A stretch of 64,000 nucleotides of DNA from an uncultured Geobacter sp. (lineage in GTDB: Bacteria; Desulfobacterota; Desulfuromonadia; Geobacterales; Geobacteraceae), in NCBI GenBank assembly GCA_903915655.1, contig CAIWTU010000045.1, positions 1-64,000 on the forward strand. Reading direction: 5' to 3'. The notes below the pieces were generated by a model that was given only the letters and a program-made list of their open reading frames with translations, did not search any database and was not told the DNA's origin. Made by a program: the position numbers and the translations under genes. This document shows positions 28,698 through 37,157 of the stretch, in pieces. Every line of letters starts with the position of its first letter. Within the stretch, counting starts at the first letter, position 1.

Positions 28698-29732
28698 TTA
28701 CCACCCCGAGCGGGTCTTCCGCAGCAGATAGGCGAAAATCGGGGCGCCTACCATGGCGGTGAGGATCCCGATCGGTATCTCCGATTCGATTGCGGTCCTG
28801 GCAAGTGTGTCGACCGCAACCAGATACGAAGCGCCAACCAAAACAGCGACAGGAAGGAGGTGTTTGTTGTCCGGACCTACGAGGAGCCTGCCGATATGGG
28901 GGATCACCAGCCCTATCCACCCGATGATTCCCGCGATCGATACGGCTGCAGCAGAGATCATTGTTGCGCAGACTATGATGGTTAGTCTGATGCGTCCGGT
29001 GTCAACGCCGAGGGCCCGTGCATCCTCTTCTCCCATGGCGAGCAGGTTTATCCTCCAGCGTATGAGGAGCAGGACCGTAATGCCAACCAGGATAATCGGC
29101 CCGACAATAACCATGTCCTTATTGGAGGCGTTGTTGAGTGAACCGAGAAGCCAGAATACGATGGACGGCATGTTGTTGACCGGGTCGGCGATGTACTTGA
29201 GAAGGGAGGTGGAGGCGGAGAAGAGTGCACCCACGATGATTCCCGAGAGGACCAGCATCAGCACCGGCGTGCTCCTGTAGACCCTGCTGAGGCCGTAGGT
29301 CATGCTGACAGCGATCAGGCTGAAGACAAAAGAGAAGAACTGGATTGCGATGATGTTGCCGAAGAAGAGGATCGCCAGCGCAGCCCCTAGGCCCGCCCCG
29401 GCGGATACGCCGAGGATGTGGGGCGAAACCAGCGGGTTGCGGAACAGCCCCTGGAAAGAGGCGCCGGAAATGGAGAGGCCCGCCCCCACGAGGATCCCGG
29501 CGTACAACCGCGGGAGGCGCACATCGAAGAGGACCGATTCGAGGGTCGGCGCCCAGGTCTGCTCGATTGGGAAGAGACGTGAAGCGAAGATCTTGAGTAT
29601 GGTCGCGGCAGGTATCGTCAGCTGGCCGAGCATGAGAGAGGCCACAGCGACGACCGCGAGCAGTAGGGTCAGAAAGATCATCAGCTTTCCCGGCATGATT
29701 CCTAATCCGACTTTCTTTCCGCTGGAATACAT
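28698..29732 (-). CDS. ABC importer permease (BtuC/FecCD/MolB type)
   Basis: A 344-residue protein with about ten transmembrane segments and the family motifs RLPRLYAGILVGAGLSISGA near the N-terminus and GWIGLVIPHIGRLLVGPDN in the coupling-helix region. ATG 29732 follows AGGAG. Organised as binding protein, permease, ATPase in one operon. Confidence 0.95.
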   Translation of the reverse strand: MYSSGKKVGLGIMPGKLMIFLTLLLAVVAVASLMLGQLTIPAATILKIFASRLFPIEQTWAPTLESVLFDVRLPRLYAGILVGAGLSISGASFQGLFRNPLVSPHILGVSAGAGLGAALAILFFGNIIAIQFFSFVFSLIAVSMTYGLSRVYRSTPVLMLVLSGIIVGALFSASTSLLKYIADPVNNMPSIVFWLLGSLNNASNKDMVIVGPIILVGITVLLLIRWRINLLAMGEEDARALGVDTGRIRLTIIVCATMISAAAVSIAGIIGWIGLVIPHIGRLLVGPDNKHLLPVAVLVGASYLVAVDTLARTAIESEIPIGILTAMVGAPIFAYLLRKTRSGW

Positions 29733-29740
29733 CTAATCTC

Positions 29741-30856
29741 CTACCTCTTTCCCTCTGTCGGTCCGAACTTGAGTTTAAAACTCCCGCTCAGAAGCGCCTG
29801 CGCCTGCGTGTCGCTCAGGTTGAACTCCATGATTTCCTTGTAAAACCTCTTTACTTCCCGCACCATGTCGATATCTCCGAAACGCTCCGGGTACGCGACC
29901 TTGGCAAGCCAGAGCGGATGCAGAACAGCAGCTTCGGCGGTCGGTCGGTCCCAGATGAAGATCCCTACCGGCTGCATATAGACCTGCCTGTTGCGGATTG
30001 CCCTGACATTTTTCCATCTCGGGTCATTGTAAAGGTCCTCGGGTTTCCCCGAATCTATGACCATGATGTCTGCGTCCCAGTTGAGCGCCTTTTCCAGCGA
30101 CATTTCCGACAGTCCCGAATGAAGCCCCTCCTTTACACCTGACGTGCTTATTCCCGCAGTTGCATCGGTGCATCCTGCGGTCACTATCCGCTCATGCATG
30201 AAGGTGTCACCACCGAGTGTCACCAGGTGGCTATGGCTGTAACCGTTAAAGACCTTTTTCCGTTTCCCCGCAGGGATGTCTCTGGTTCTGGAGTTGACGA
30301 AGGCAATAGTTTTTTCCAGATAGGCGATATATTTCTCGCCCCGCTTCTCTTTTTGAAAGACTGAGGCGTAAAACCGAATCTCACGCTTGAGAAGAGTGAG
30401 GCCATGACTCATGCTGCTTTCGGTATAGGCAACCGGGATTTTGGTCTTTTTTTCCACGATGGAACCGTCCAGTGTCCCGGCGATGACCAGCTCTGGATTG
30501 GAGAGGAGCAGTTGCTCGATGTTGATATGTCCGCTGACGCTTCTCGGTCCAGGAAGGTCCTTGACGGTCGGGTCGAATGCATTCACCAGTTCGGAGCCTT
30601 TTAGCGAGCTGGTCACAGCGCAGAGCTGGTTTCTGGCCCCGAGGATGTAGGCGAGCTGCCCTGTGGGACCTCCGAACAGCGCAACCCTGGTAAGGGGGTC
30701 AGGGATCTTGATCTTCCTGCCGTACATGTCAGTGATCAGGCGGGTCTTTCCGATCTCCGGCGACTGACTCTGCCGAGTTGCCGCGACTACCGGGGTCAGG
30801 TTCAGTGAGAGAGTCAGAAAAAGAAGAATTTTAACAAGAAGGGGCATTGATTTCAT
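29741..30856 (-). CDS. Periplasmic metal/chelate-binding protein of the importer (BtuF/MolA type)
   Basis: Class III substrate-binding protein, 371 residues, with an N-terminal signal peptide (LLVKILLFLTLSLNLTPVVAA). Family features are the opening ITDMYGRKIKIPDP, a central GGPTGQLAYILGA and the C-terminal HPLWLAKVAYPERFGDID segment, also common in MolA and siderophore-binding proteins. The start is taken at ATG 30856 (AGGAG eight bases upstream) because the longer frame to 31051 would place 65 residues before the signal peptide and run through the operator. It is divergent from the radical SAM gene. Confidence 0.9.
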   Translation of the reverse strand: MKSMPLLVKILLFLTLSLNLTPVVAATRQSQSPEIGKTRLITDMYGRKIKIPDPLTRVALFGGPTGQLAYILGARNQLCAVTSSLKGSELVNAFDPTVKDLPGPRSVSGHINIEQLLLSNPELVIAGTLDGSIVEKKTKIPVAYTESSMSHGLTLLKREIRFYASVFQKEKRGEKYIAYLEKTIAFVNSRTRDIPAGKRKKVFNGYSHSHLVTLGGDTFMHERIVTAGCTDATAGISTSGVKEGLHSGLSEMSLEKALNWDADIMVIDSGKPEDLYNDPRWKNVRAIRNRQVYMQPVGIFIWDRPTAEAAVLHPLWLAKVAYPERFGDIDMVREVKRFYKEIMEFNLSDTQAQALLSGSFKLKFGPTEGKR

Positions 30857-30951
30857 AAAAGTTCTCCTGTAGAGAGCGGATACCGTCTTCTGGCGGTTCT
30901 CTGACCATACTCCCCGCCAGCGGACGAAACGGTATTTATCGGTCAGGGAAT

Positions 30952-30999
30952 TACTTCTTGACATGAAGAGACGCGATATGTCAAGAAGTATATAGCGAT
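30952..30999. promoter_or_regulatory. Perfect 13-bp dyad overlapping a ModE-like box
   Basis: Between the divergent binding-protein and radical SAM genes, TACTTCTTGACAT (30952-30964) is repeated exactly inverted at 30978-30990 after 13 bases. Overlapping it, CGCGATATGTC (30972-30982), six bases, then TATATAGCGAT (30989-30999) resembles the ModE operator; the right half is a perfect fit. Probably controls both transcription units. Confidence 0.55.
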
Positions 31000-31040
31000 T
31001 GGCGAAAAAAATCAATTTTAATGAAACATTCGAGGTGAAT

Positions 31041-32048
31041 ATGAGGTGCAACTATTGTGAATGGCGCTGTGAACTTGCGGGGGGGGATTTCGGCGTCTGC
31101 CGCATGTATATCGAGGATGGGGGGGCAATAAAGGAGCGATTTCCCCACAGCTGGTCGAGCTGTATCCCCTCCCGGATTGAATCGATACCGTTCTATCATG
31201 TCTGGCCCGGCAGCAGGAGCCTTGTCATAGGTACCTGTGGCTGCAACTTCAGCTGCCGGTACTGCTCCAACGGTTTTGTGGCCAAGGAGGACCCGGGGCT
31301 GGTATTCGATGGAATGATAACGCTCACCCCGGCGGAACTGGTCAGAAAGGCGCGTCAGATGGGGTGCCACAACATTGTCTTCAACGTGAACGAACCGGCC
31401 ATGTCCTTTCCTACCCTGGTCGAGCTCGCAGAAGTGGCCGGGGGGGCGGGGATTCCGATGGGATGTCTTACCAATGCCTATACGACTGAAGAATCTACCG
31501 AGCTCCTCGCATCGATCTTCTCCTTCTTCAATGTCGGTCTCAAGGGGCTGTCGGCCGGGTTCAACCGGGAGTATCTCGGCATCCCTTCAGCCGGACCGGT
31601 GCTGAGGAATATCCGGAGGCTGGCCGCTACGGCGCACGTGGAGATAACGACCCCGGTCATAGAGTTGGCCAACGACAATGAGCTTGACGAGATAGCCCGA
31701 TTCATAGCCGATGTCGATCCGGAGATCCCCTGGCATGTCTTCCGTCTTCTCCCCGAACACGAGATGAAGGAGGCCCGATACCCCGATATCGATGCCATCG
31801 ACAGGGCGCTCAGGTCTGCCCGTAAGCTCCTCCCTTACGTTTACTTTCACAATTTCGTCGGTTCGGACTGGGTCAATACAATCTGCCCGGGGTGTGGCGC
31901 GACGGTGATCGAACGCTTCAGCCTGGGGTGTGGCGGCGACAGGCTTCATTCGTTCAACTGCGATGGGACCGTATGCCCGGATTGCCGTCGGGAGATCAGG
32001 CTCCATGGTGTCAAGGTGGCGTGGAACGCCGGGGAGGTGCGACCATGA
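31041..32048 (+). CDS. Radical SAM protein, AmrS/PflA-like
   Basis: A 335-residue enzyme. An N-terminal cysteine group (C3, C6, C10, C20) is followed by IPFYHVWPGSRSLVIGTCGC and the radical SAM motif C68-x3-C72-x2-C75. A C-terminal Cys-rich part (TICPGCG, GTVCPDCR) may bind another cluster or zinc. The layout resembles the radical SAM component of the AmmeMemoRadiSam system and pyruvate formate-lyase activating enzymes, but the Memo and AMMECR1 partners are absent. ATG 31041 follows AGGTG. The stop overlaps the next ATG (ATGA). The substrate is unknown; the partner gene and the ModE-like promoter are the only clues. Confidence 0.85.
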   Translation: MRCNYCEWRCELAGGDFGVCRMYIEDGGAIKERFPHSWSSCIPSRIESIPFYHVWPGSRSLVIGTCGCNFSCRYCSNGFVAKEDPGLVFDGMITLTPAELVRKARQMGCHNIVFNVNEPAMSFPTLVELAEVAGGAGIPMGCLTNAYTTEESTELLASIFSFFNVGLKGLSAGFNREYLGIPSAGPVLRNIRRLAATAHVEITTPVIELANDNELDEIARFIADVDPEIPWHVFRLLPEHEMKEARYPDIDAIDRALRSARKLLPYVYFHNFVGSDWVNTICPGCGATVIERFSLGCGGDRLHSFNCDGTVCPDCRREIRLHGVKVAWNAGEVRP

Positions 32049-33184
32049 GCCTCGCAATAATCGATGCCCGCGAATGGCAGAATGTCTTCGATCTCAGGAC
32101 CGGAGCCAAGATCGTGGAAGAGAGCCCGCTCCTCGGGATGGTGAGGGAGGTGCAGGCGCGGCGTCCTTATCCGGGAGACATGGATTCATCGGGGAACAGG
32201 TGGGTGAGCGATACGGCTCTGGACCTTATGAACCGGTACGACCCCTCCTTCGTCTTCCTGACCTATGCCCAGCAGTTTTTTTCCGGTCGCTACTCCATCC
32301 AGACAGAGAAGGAATGGGGAGACGCGATTACCGACCTCTACCGCGAGGTGGAACGGTTTATCAATCTTTCCGGGTTTACACCGGTTATAGTAGGAACTGG
32401 GGATATGACCCCTTTCGTCGATTTTATTGATGTGACGCAGCTCAAAGGGCTGGTACTCGCTACCCACTGGTCGGCCCGCTATGCCGGTCTTCACGAACCG
32501 AGCAGTGGGGACTTGAAATATCTGGACGCTCATTCCGGGATAGAACGTATCGTCCACCGGGACGATTTCCTGCGACTGTTCGCGGAGAGCTCGGGAGACC
32601 GGTCAAGGGTTCCGGAATACCTCCTGGTTGCCAAGGAAGGTTATATGTTCAGGACCGTGGGGGGCGCCTTCCGCAGGGTACGGCGGGTACCCGCGCAGAG
32701 CTTTTTTATTCCCGTTGCAACGGAAATGGGAGAAGTGTCGACGATTACCGGTATTCGGGGCCTTATCGATTCCGGTATTGGCAAACGGAAGATCGCCCTG
32801 ATCATGGTAGAGGGTATCGGGCTCAGAGACTTCCCGTGGGCCTCCCAGAGATGCGACAACGGCCGGGAGTGGTTCTACCACGAGCCGGGCGACGGCCAGT
32901 ATCTCACTATCTCGACCGGCAGGCATCAGCTGTTCGACTATCCGACCGGGTACAAATATTTCGAGGAGGATGCAGAAAAGAAGGAGTTCCCCTTTTCTGG
33001 ATATTTCAGATCCGTGCCGGAAGATACTCTCGCAGAGCGCTACGACGTGAGGAGCATCTCAGTCGGAAACAGGAGCATGTTCATGCATATGGCGACGGGA
33101 ACAGACATTTCTATCGAGTGTTTTGCCAGGAACCTTTTCAACCAGGGGACCATGGCGGTGATTCACAGGATGAACAAGATATGA
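32045..33184 (+). CDS. Conserved-looking protein of unknown function coupled to the radical SAM gene
   Basis: A 379-residue soluble protein without signal peptide or membrane segments, translated by ATGA overlap with the radical SAM gene. Notable segments are DMDSSGNRWVSDTALDLMNR near the N-terminus, VIVGTGDMTPFVDFID, THWSARYAGLHEPSSGD and a late WFYHEPGDGQYLTISTGRHQ. The many Asp/His residues would suit a metal-dependent hydrolase (alkaline-phosphatase-like superfamily is a guess), but I recognise no firm motif. Most likely it provides the substrate or the next step for the radical SAM enzyme. Confidence 0.75.
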   Translation: MSLAIIDAREWQNVFDLRTGAKIVEESPLLGMVREVQARRPYPGDMDSSGNRWVSDTALDLMNRYDPSFVFLTYAQQFFSGRYSIQTEKEWGDAITDLYREVERFINLSGFTPVIVGTGDMTPFVDFIDVTQLKGLVLATHWSARYAGLHEPSSGDLKYLDAHSGIERIVHRDDFLRLFAESSGDRSRVPEYLLVAKEGYMFRTVGGAFRRVRRVPAQSFFIPVATEMGEVSTITGIRGLIDSGIGKRKIALIMVEGIGLRDFPWASQRCDNGREWFYHEPGDGQYLTISTGRHQLFDYPTGYKYFEEDAEKKEFPFSGYFRSVPEDTLAERYDVRSISVGNRSMFMHMATGTDISIECFARNLFNQGTMAVIHRMNKI

Positions 33185-33273
33185 ACAAGAGAAACCTCCC
33201 CTGTTTCAGGACAATTTTTGGAGCGCTGTTCGCGATATTCGTCTGGGTTGCATTGGTATCGGCGGAACCATGA
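33181..33273 (+). CDS. Orphan signal-peptide ORF (30 aa)
   Basis: ATG overlaps the preceding stop (ATGA). The product is a complete Sec signal peptide (NKR..., FGALFAIFVWVALVSA) followed by only two more residues and a stop. It may be the remnant of a secreted protein, a leader peptide, or a coincidence. The ModE-like box begins 18 bases downstream. Confidence 0.35.
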   Translation: MNKRNLPCFRTIFGALFAIFVWVALVSAEP

Positions 33274-33291
33274 AGCTTCGCTGTTGTTGCC

Positions 33292-33319
33292 ATCGAAATA
33301 TATTCTTGTATATTTCGTT
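33292..33319. promoter_or_regulatory. ModE-like operator upstream of the lipoprotein/TonB receptor 2 unit
   Basis: ATCGAAATATA, the spacer TTCTTG, then TATATTTCGTT. The core CGAAATATA / TATATTTCG is a perfect nine-base dyad with a six-base spacer, the geometry of ModE operators. It lies about 180 bases upstream of the lipoprotein start. The remaining 33320-33496 holds no gene. Confidence 0.55.
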
Positions 33320-33496
33320 CGTTTTGTCTATAGTGCGTTCCCACAAAGCCTTGAATTTAAACTCATGTTTTGAAACCTCATCCCCCCCCACTCTTCCGAA
33401 CGTACGGCTCAACAGCTCGCAGGCGTTTCACCGGCGGGGAGAGGGGATCTGTTGCTGGAATTGTCGGCCTTTCAATAAAAGTCTGGGGGTGTTCTG

Positions 33497-34957
33497 TTGA
33501 TTCGTTCTTGGCGCGATTTGTCTATCTTTCTGCTGGTCGGTTTCTTCTCTTTTTTCCTTTTATCCTGTGGGGGGACGGTGGCCAGGTATAACCCCGGACC
33601 GACAGGGGCCCCCACAGCCCTGACGGTCACTTCGACAGGTGACGGGGCGGTTTCGCTCAGCTGGTCCCCTCCGGCCGATAATCCCCCGGCGTACAATGTC
33701 TACTATTCCACTTCCCCGGATGTGAAGAAGTCGACCGGTACGAAGTTCGCCACCACGACGAGCACCACCGCAGTCGTGACCGGGCTGAAGAACGACACCC
33801 TTTACTACTTCGCGGTAACGGCCGTTAATTCCAGCGGTGAAGGGCCGGAATCGAACGAAAAGTCTGCCACCCCGGCCGTGCCCGGTGATTTTGCCCAGAC
33901 GGACATGGCCGGTTCCTGGCGGTTCAATATTCTGGTTTCCGGCACTGCCGCAGGATGGATGCGTGGCGCGGTGACCGTCAGCGACACCGGTGCGGTAACC
34001 TTTGACAGCTTCCTGGACAGCTCCGGGAGGAGTGTCGCGCCTTCCTACCTCTTTCCCAGGCTTCTCATCAACCCGACCGGCCACATACGGGATGCCGTCA
34101 ACGCAGATGACGCGCAATTCCGGGGCGCAATGGCAACAAGGCGTAATATGGTTGTCGGGAAAATGTCTCCGGACGTCGGTTCAAGGATGATCGCGATACT
34201 GCAGAAGCATGCCCCGAGCGTTGGATTCACGCTCAGCGGGGATATCAACGGTTTTAGCTCCACCGGGGGAGCGGGGGGAGCGCGCCGCTTCGTCTATTCC
34301 CAGATATCCACCGGTTCCGTGAGCGAGTGGGAATATGCTGTCGGGCAGATAGGCCAGGCGCCGGATGTCCAGTATCCAACCTTTACAGCCCCTTCAGGGC
34401 GTACTAAACCGGGCGACAAGTCGAGCAGGCTTTCCATAACCTCGGCCGGCATTGTCAGCGAAGCGAACAGCACCGGCTCCCCGAAGCCGACCGTACTGAT
34501 CCCGGCTGGGGTCATGTCCGACGACAAGACGGTGATCGTGGCGACGGCCACCGACTCGAGCAGCGGGAACAAGTACATCCTCCGTATCTACCAGATGATA
34601 AATATCGTATCAAAGGATGCAAATAGCATTACCCTGGCCGATCTGGCTGGAACGTACGGCATCAACCAGCTTACGGTCGGCAGCGCCCCTCTCTGGGCCT
34701 CCTCCCTCCTGACGGTTGGTTCCACCGGAGGGGCGGTTTTTTCAGATTTCCTGGACAGCGAAGGTGGCACCACCCCGCCTCCTGAGATGACCCTGGCCAT
34801 AGATACAGTTGTTGACCCAACGAAGCCCGCTTGGAGCGGTATCATCACGAACAGCGCCGATACAACGTTTCATGGCAAGCTTTCCTATTCCAAGGACATG
34901 GTGGTTTTCACCCGGACGGCGAGTGGGCTTTACAGCCTGTTCATCGGGCTTAAGTGA
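33497..34957 (+). CDS. Fibronectin type III lipoprotein with repeated C-terminal domain
   Basis: A 486-residue outer-envelope lipoprotein (lipobox LLSC, C24). A fibronectin type III domain (about 40-130) is followed by two copies of a beta-rich module, seen in MAGSWRFNILVSG...FDSFLDSSG and LAGTYGINQLTVG...FSDFLDSEG. The start is a TTG with GGGGGTG upstream. Only 52 bases separate it from the second TonB receptor, so the two are probably co-transcribed; it may be a surface-exposed partner of that receptor. Function unknown. Confidence 0.8.
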   Translation: MIRSWRDLSIFLLVGFFSFFLLSCGGTVARYNPGPTGAPTALTVTSTGDGAVSLSWSPPADNPPAYNVYYSTSPDVKKSTGTKFATTTSTTAVVTGLKNDTLYYFAVTAVNSSGEGPESNEKSATPAVPGDFAQTDMAGSWRFNILVSGTAAGWMRGAVTVSDTGAVTFDSFLDSSGRSVAPSYLFPRLLINPTGHIRDAVNADDAQFRGAMATRRNMVVGKMSPDVGSRMIAILQKHAPSVGFTLSGDINGFSSTGGAGGARRFVYSQISTGSVSEWEYAVGQIGQAPDVQYPTFTAPSGRTKPGDKSSRLSITSAGIVSEANSTGSPKPTVLIPAGVMSDDKTVIVATATDSSSGNKYILRIYQMINIVSKDANSITLADLAGTYGINQLTVGSAPLWASSLLTVGSTGGAVFSDFLDSEGGTTPPPEMTLAIDTVVDPTKPAWSGIITNSADTTFHGKLSYSKDMVVFTRTASGLYSLFIGLK

Positions 34958-35009
34958 TGAATCACTCTGAAGAGCCAGTTACCTTATTTCACTTGACCGG
35001 AGATAGACC

Positions 35010-37001
35010 ATGAACTCTCGCGCCAGATACTCCCTTTCCCTCCTTCTTGCCTGTACTCTCCTTGCGTCTCCATTCACCTCCCGAGCTGAGGATACCGGGG
35101 ATGATGCCACCACCTTTACCCTCGGCGAGATTGTCGTCTCCGGCAAGAAACCGGAAGCGGAAGCAGTCGGCACAGTGCATGAAGTGACCGCCGCCGATAT
35201 CCAGGCCTCCGGCGCCCGTGACTTGAATGAGGCAATCAGTCTTCTCCCCGGCGTCAATATCAGGGTTGGCGCTGAAGGAGTGCCGCGTATCGACATCCGG
35301 GGGTTCCGTACCCGCCATGTAGTCCTGCTCCTGGACGGCGTTCCCTTCAGCTCCGCTTTTGATCAGCAGTTCGATCCCACCCTGATACCTGTGGAGAATA
35401 TTGCCCGTATCAAGGTAACGGCCGGACCGAACTCCGTCCTCTATGGCCCCGGCGGACTCGGAGGTGTAATCAACATCATCACGAAAAAGGGGAGCAAGGA
35501 ATTCAAGGGGATGGTCGGGACGGAAACCGGGGACCATGAACCGTATCGCACCAAGGGAAGCGTTGGTGGCTCCGTCGGCAATTTCGATTTTTTCCTGAGC
35601 GGCAGCGCGGCGGATGTCGATGGTTTCCCCCTCTCTGGCGACTACAAGCCGACAACCCTGCAGGGAAAAGGGTATAGAAACAACAGCGATAGCCAACGTA
35701 ACAACCTCTTCGCCAGCTTCGGCTTCTCACCGACCAGAGATATCTCCCTCGGCCTGACCGTCAGCTATCTGAACGGCGATTATGGCAAGCCGGCAAGTAT
35801 TATTGCCGACCCCTACGACCCCTTTGCCTCGACGCCGAAATACGATCGCGTCAACAACTTTAACGGTTACGCGGTCCAACTCGCGGCGGATTATCAGGTC
35901 ACGTCGCAGTTCAGTCTCCGCTCCTGGCTCTATTTCAACCGTCTGGACCAGAAGGAGAGTCAGTACGACAACGCCCTCTTGAACTCCTACAACCTGGTGG
36001 CCGGTTCCTTTCTCTCAAATAACCAGTCGGATGTAATCGGCATCTCCCTGCAACCGAAATACGACTTCGGGAAGGGGGGGGTCGTCACCCTCGGCCTTTT
36101 TACCGAAAAGGACAGCTGGAAAAATAACGGCTTCACCACAACCGCCCCGAACAGCTACACCCTCGACAACGAAAGCAGGAACTACACACTCTATTCCGCA
36201 TCTGCGCAATACGAGGTCTCTCTCCTCCCCTCTCTTGGCCTTGTGCTCGGCTACGGCCAACATTGGCAGGAGCGGGGGGAACGGAGCGACAACGGTTGGA
36301 GTCTGATGGCAGGGGTCCATTACGATATCCTCAAGGATACCCGACTCAAAGCGTCATTTCAGAGAAATATCCGATTCCCCTCGATCCGGCAGCTCTATGA
36401 GAAGCCGAGTGACAACCCGCTTCTGCAACCGGAAGTGGCCTACCTTTATGAAATAGGCGTTGAACAAAAGCTTCCGGGTAAGAGCCTGGTGAGCCTTACC
36501 GGCTTTAATACCACGGCTAATAATTTCATCCAGAAGGATGAGGCGACCAACAAGAACCTGAACTACGCCGAGTGCCGTTTCCAGGGTATCGAACTGGCCG
36601 GACAGACGAAGATCTTCCCGAGGCTTCTTTTACGTGGATCCTACACCTATCTTGATTCCAAGGACAAGTCGACACCGGGGCACGACGAGTATCAATACAG
36701 CCCGAAGCACCGTGTCACCCTCGAAGGGAAATACGATTTCGACTTCGGCCTGACCCCCTACGTATCGTTCCTCTACGCGGGAGACCAGTACAGCTATACC
36801 AAAAGCAGCTATACTCCGGTTCTCAAGGCGCAGATGAGCAACTATACCGTTGTAAACATGAAGCTGAACCAAAAGATACTGAAAGACAAGATGAACTTTT
36901 ACATCGGCCTGGATAATCTCTTTGATGCAAACTACGAGACCAGTTACGGTTTTCCGCAGGCCGGCAGATTCATTTACGGCGGTATAGAGTTCCGCATCTA
37001 G
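35010..37001 (+). CDS. TonB-dependent outer-membrane receptor 2
   Basis: A 663-residue receptor with signal peptide (cleaved near SRAEDTG), TonB-box-like FTLGEIVVSGK, plug (about 45-160; LLLDGVPFSSAFDQQ and VLYGPGGLGGVINIITKKG) and barrel ending in YGGIEFRI. It shares layout with receptor 1 and probably uses the exbB-exbD-tonB motor encoded 8 kb upstream. GGAG precedes the ATG. A strong terminator follows. Substrate not known; molybdate/tungstate or a chelate is suggested by the upstream ModE-like site. Confidence 0.92.
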   Translation: MNSRARYSLSLLLACTLLASPFTSRAEDTGDDATTFTLGEIVVSGKKPEAEAVGTVHEVTAADIQASGARDLNEAISLLPGVNIRVGAEGVPRIDIRGFRTRHVVLLLDGVPFSSAFDQQFDPTLIPVENIARIKVTAGPNSVLYGPGGLGGVINIITKKGSKEFKGMVGTETGDHEPYRTKGSVGGSVGNFDFFLSGSAADVDGFPLSGDYKPTTLQGKGYRNNSDSQRNNLFASFGFSPTRDISLGLTVSYLNGDYGKPASIIADPYDPFASTPKYDRVNNFNGYAVQLAADYQVTSQFSLRSWLYFNRLDQKESQYDNALLNSYNLVAGSFLSNNQSDVIGISLQPKYDFGKGGVVTLGLFTEKDSWKNNGFTTTAPNSYTLDNESRNYTLYSASAQYEVSLLPSLGLVLGYGQHWQERGERSDNGWSLMAGVHYDILKDTRLKASFQRNIRFPSIRQLYEKPSDNPLLQPEVAYLYEIGVEQKLPGKSLVSLTGFNTTANNFIQKDEATNKNLNYAECRFQGIELAGQTKIFPRLLLRGSYTYLDSKDKSTPGHDEYQYSPKHRVTLEGKYDFDFGLTPYVSFLYAGDQYSYTKSSYTPVLKAQMSNYTVVNMKLNQKILKDKMNFYIGLDNLFDANYETSYGFPQAGRFIYGGIEFRI

Positions 37002-37085
37002 GGAGCCAGCCCCTCATCCGGGATCAAAATGAACCATTGATCTTGGATAAGGGAGTTGAAGGCATTCTCTACGGACGACTCAAAC

Positions 37086-37113
37086 TGCGGTTTATAGGTT
37101 GATAGATACGGAG
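37086..37113. promoter_or_regulatory. Weak ModE-like candidate upstream of the ECF operon
   Basis: TGCGGTTTATA, six bases, TAGATACGGAG: about 7 of 10 fixed positions in each half. It overlaps the terminator stem, so this is the least certain of the five. Confidence 0.25.
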
Positions 37114-37139
37114 GGGCTCCCCCTCCGTTGCTTTTTATT
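37108..37139 (+). terminator. Rho-independent terminator after TonB receptor 2
   Basis: A perfect nine-base stem ACGGAGGGG / CCCCTCCGT with a three-base loop, followed by TGCTTTTTATT. Confidence 0.85.
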
Positions 37140-37157
37140 ACCAGAAAATTGGGCAGC

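Noticed and set aside
27906-30856. Naming the ABC importer BtuCDF (vitamin B12)
   Set aside because: The sequence class fits, but no cobalamin riboswitch was found upstream of the importer or either TonB receptor, and the ModE-like sites point elsewhere. Left without a gene symbol.
33274-33496. Possible Moco or cobalamin riboswitch upstream of the lipoprotein/TonB receptor 2 unit
   Set aside because: The GC-rich stretch around 33415-33450 does not match the conserved cores of either class that I know.
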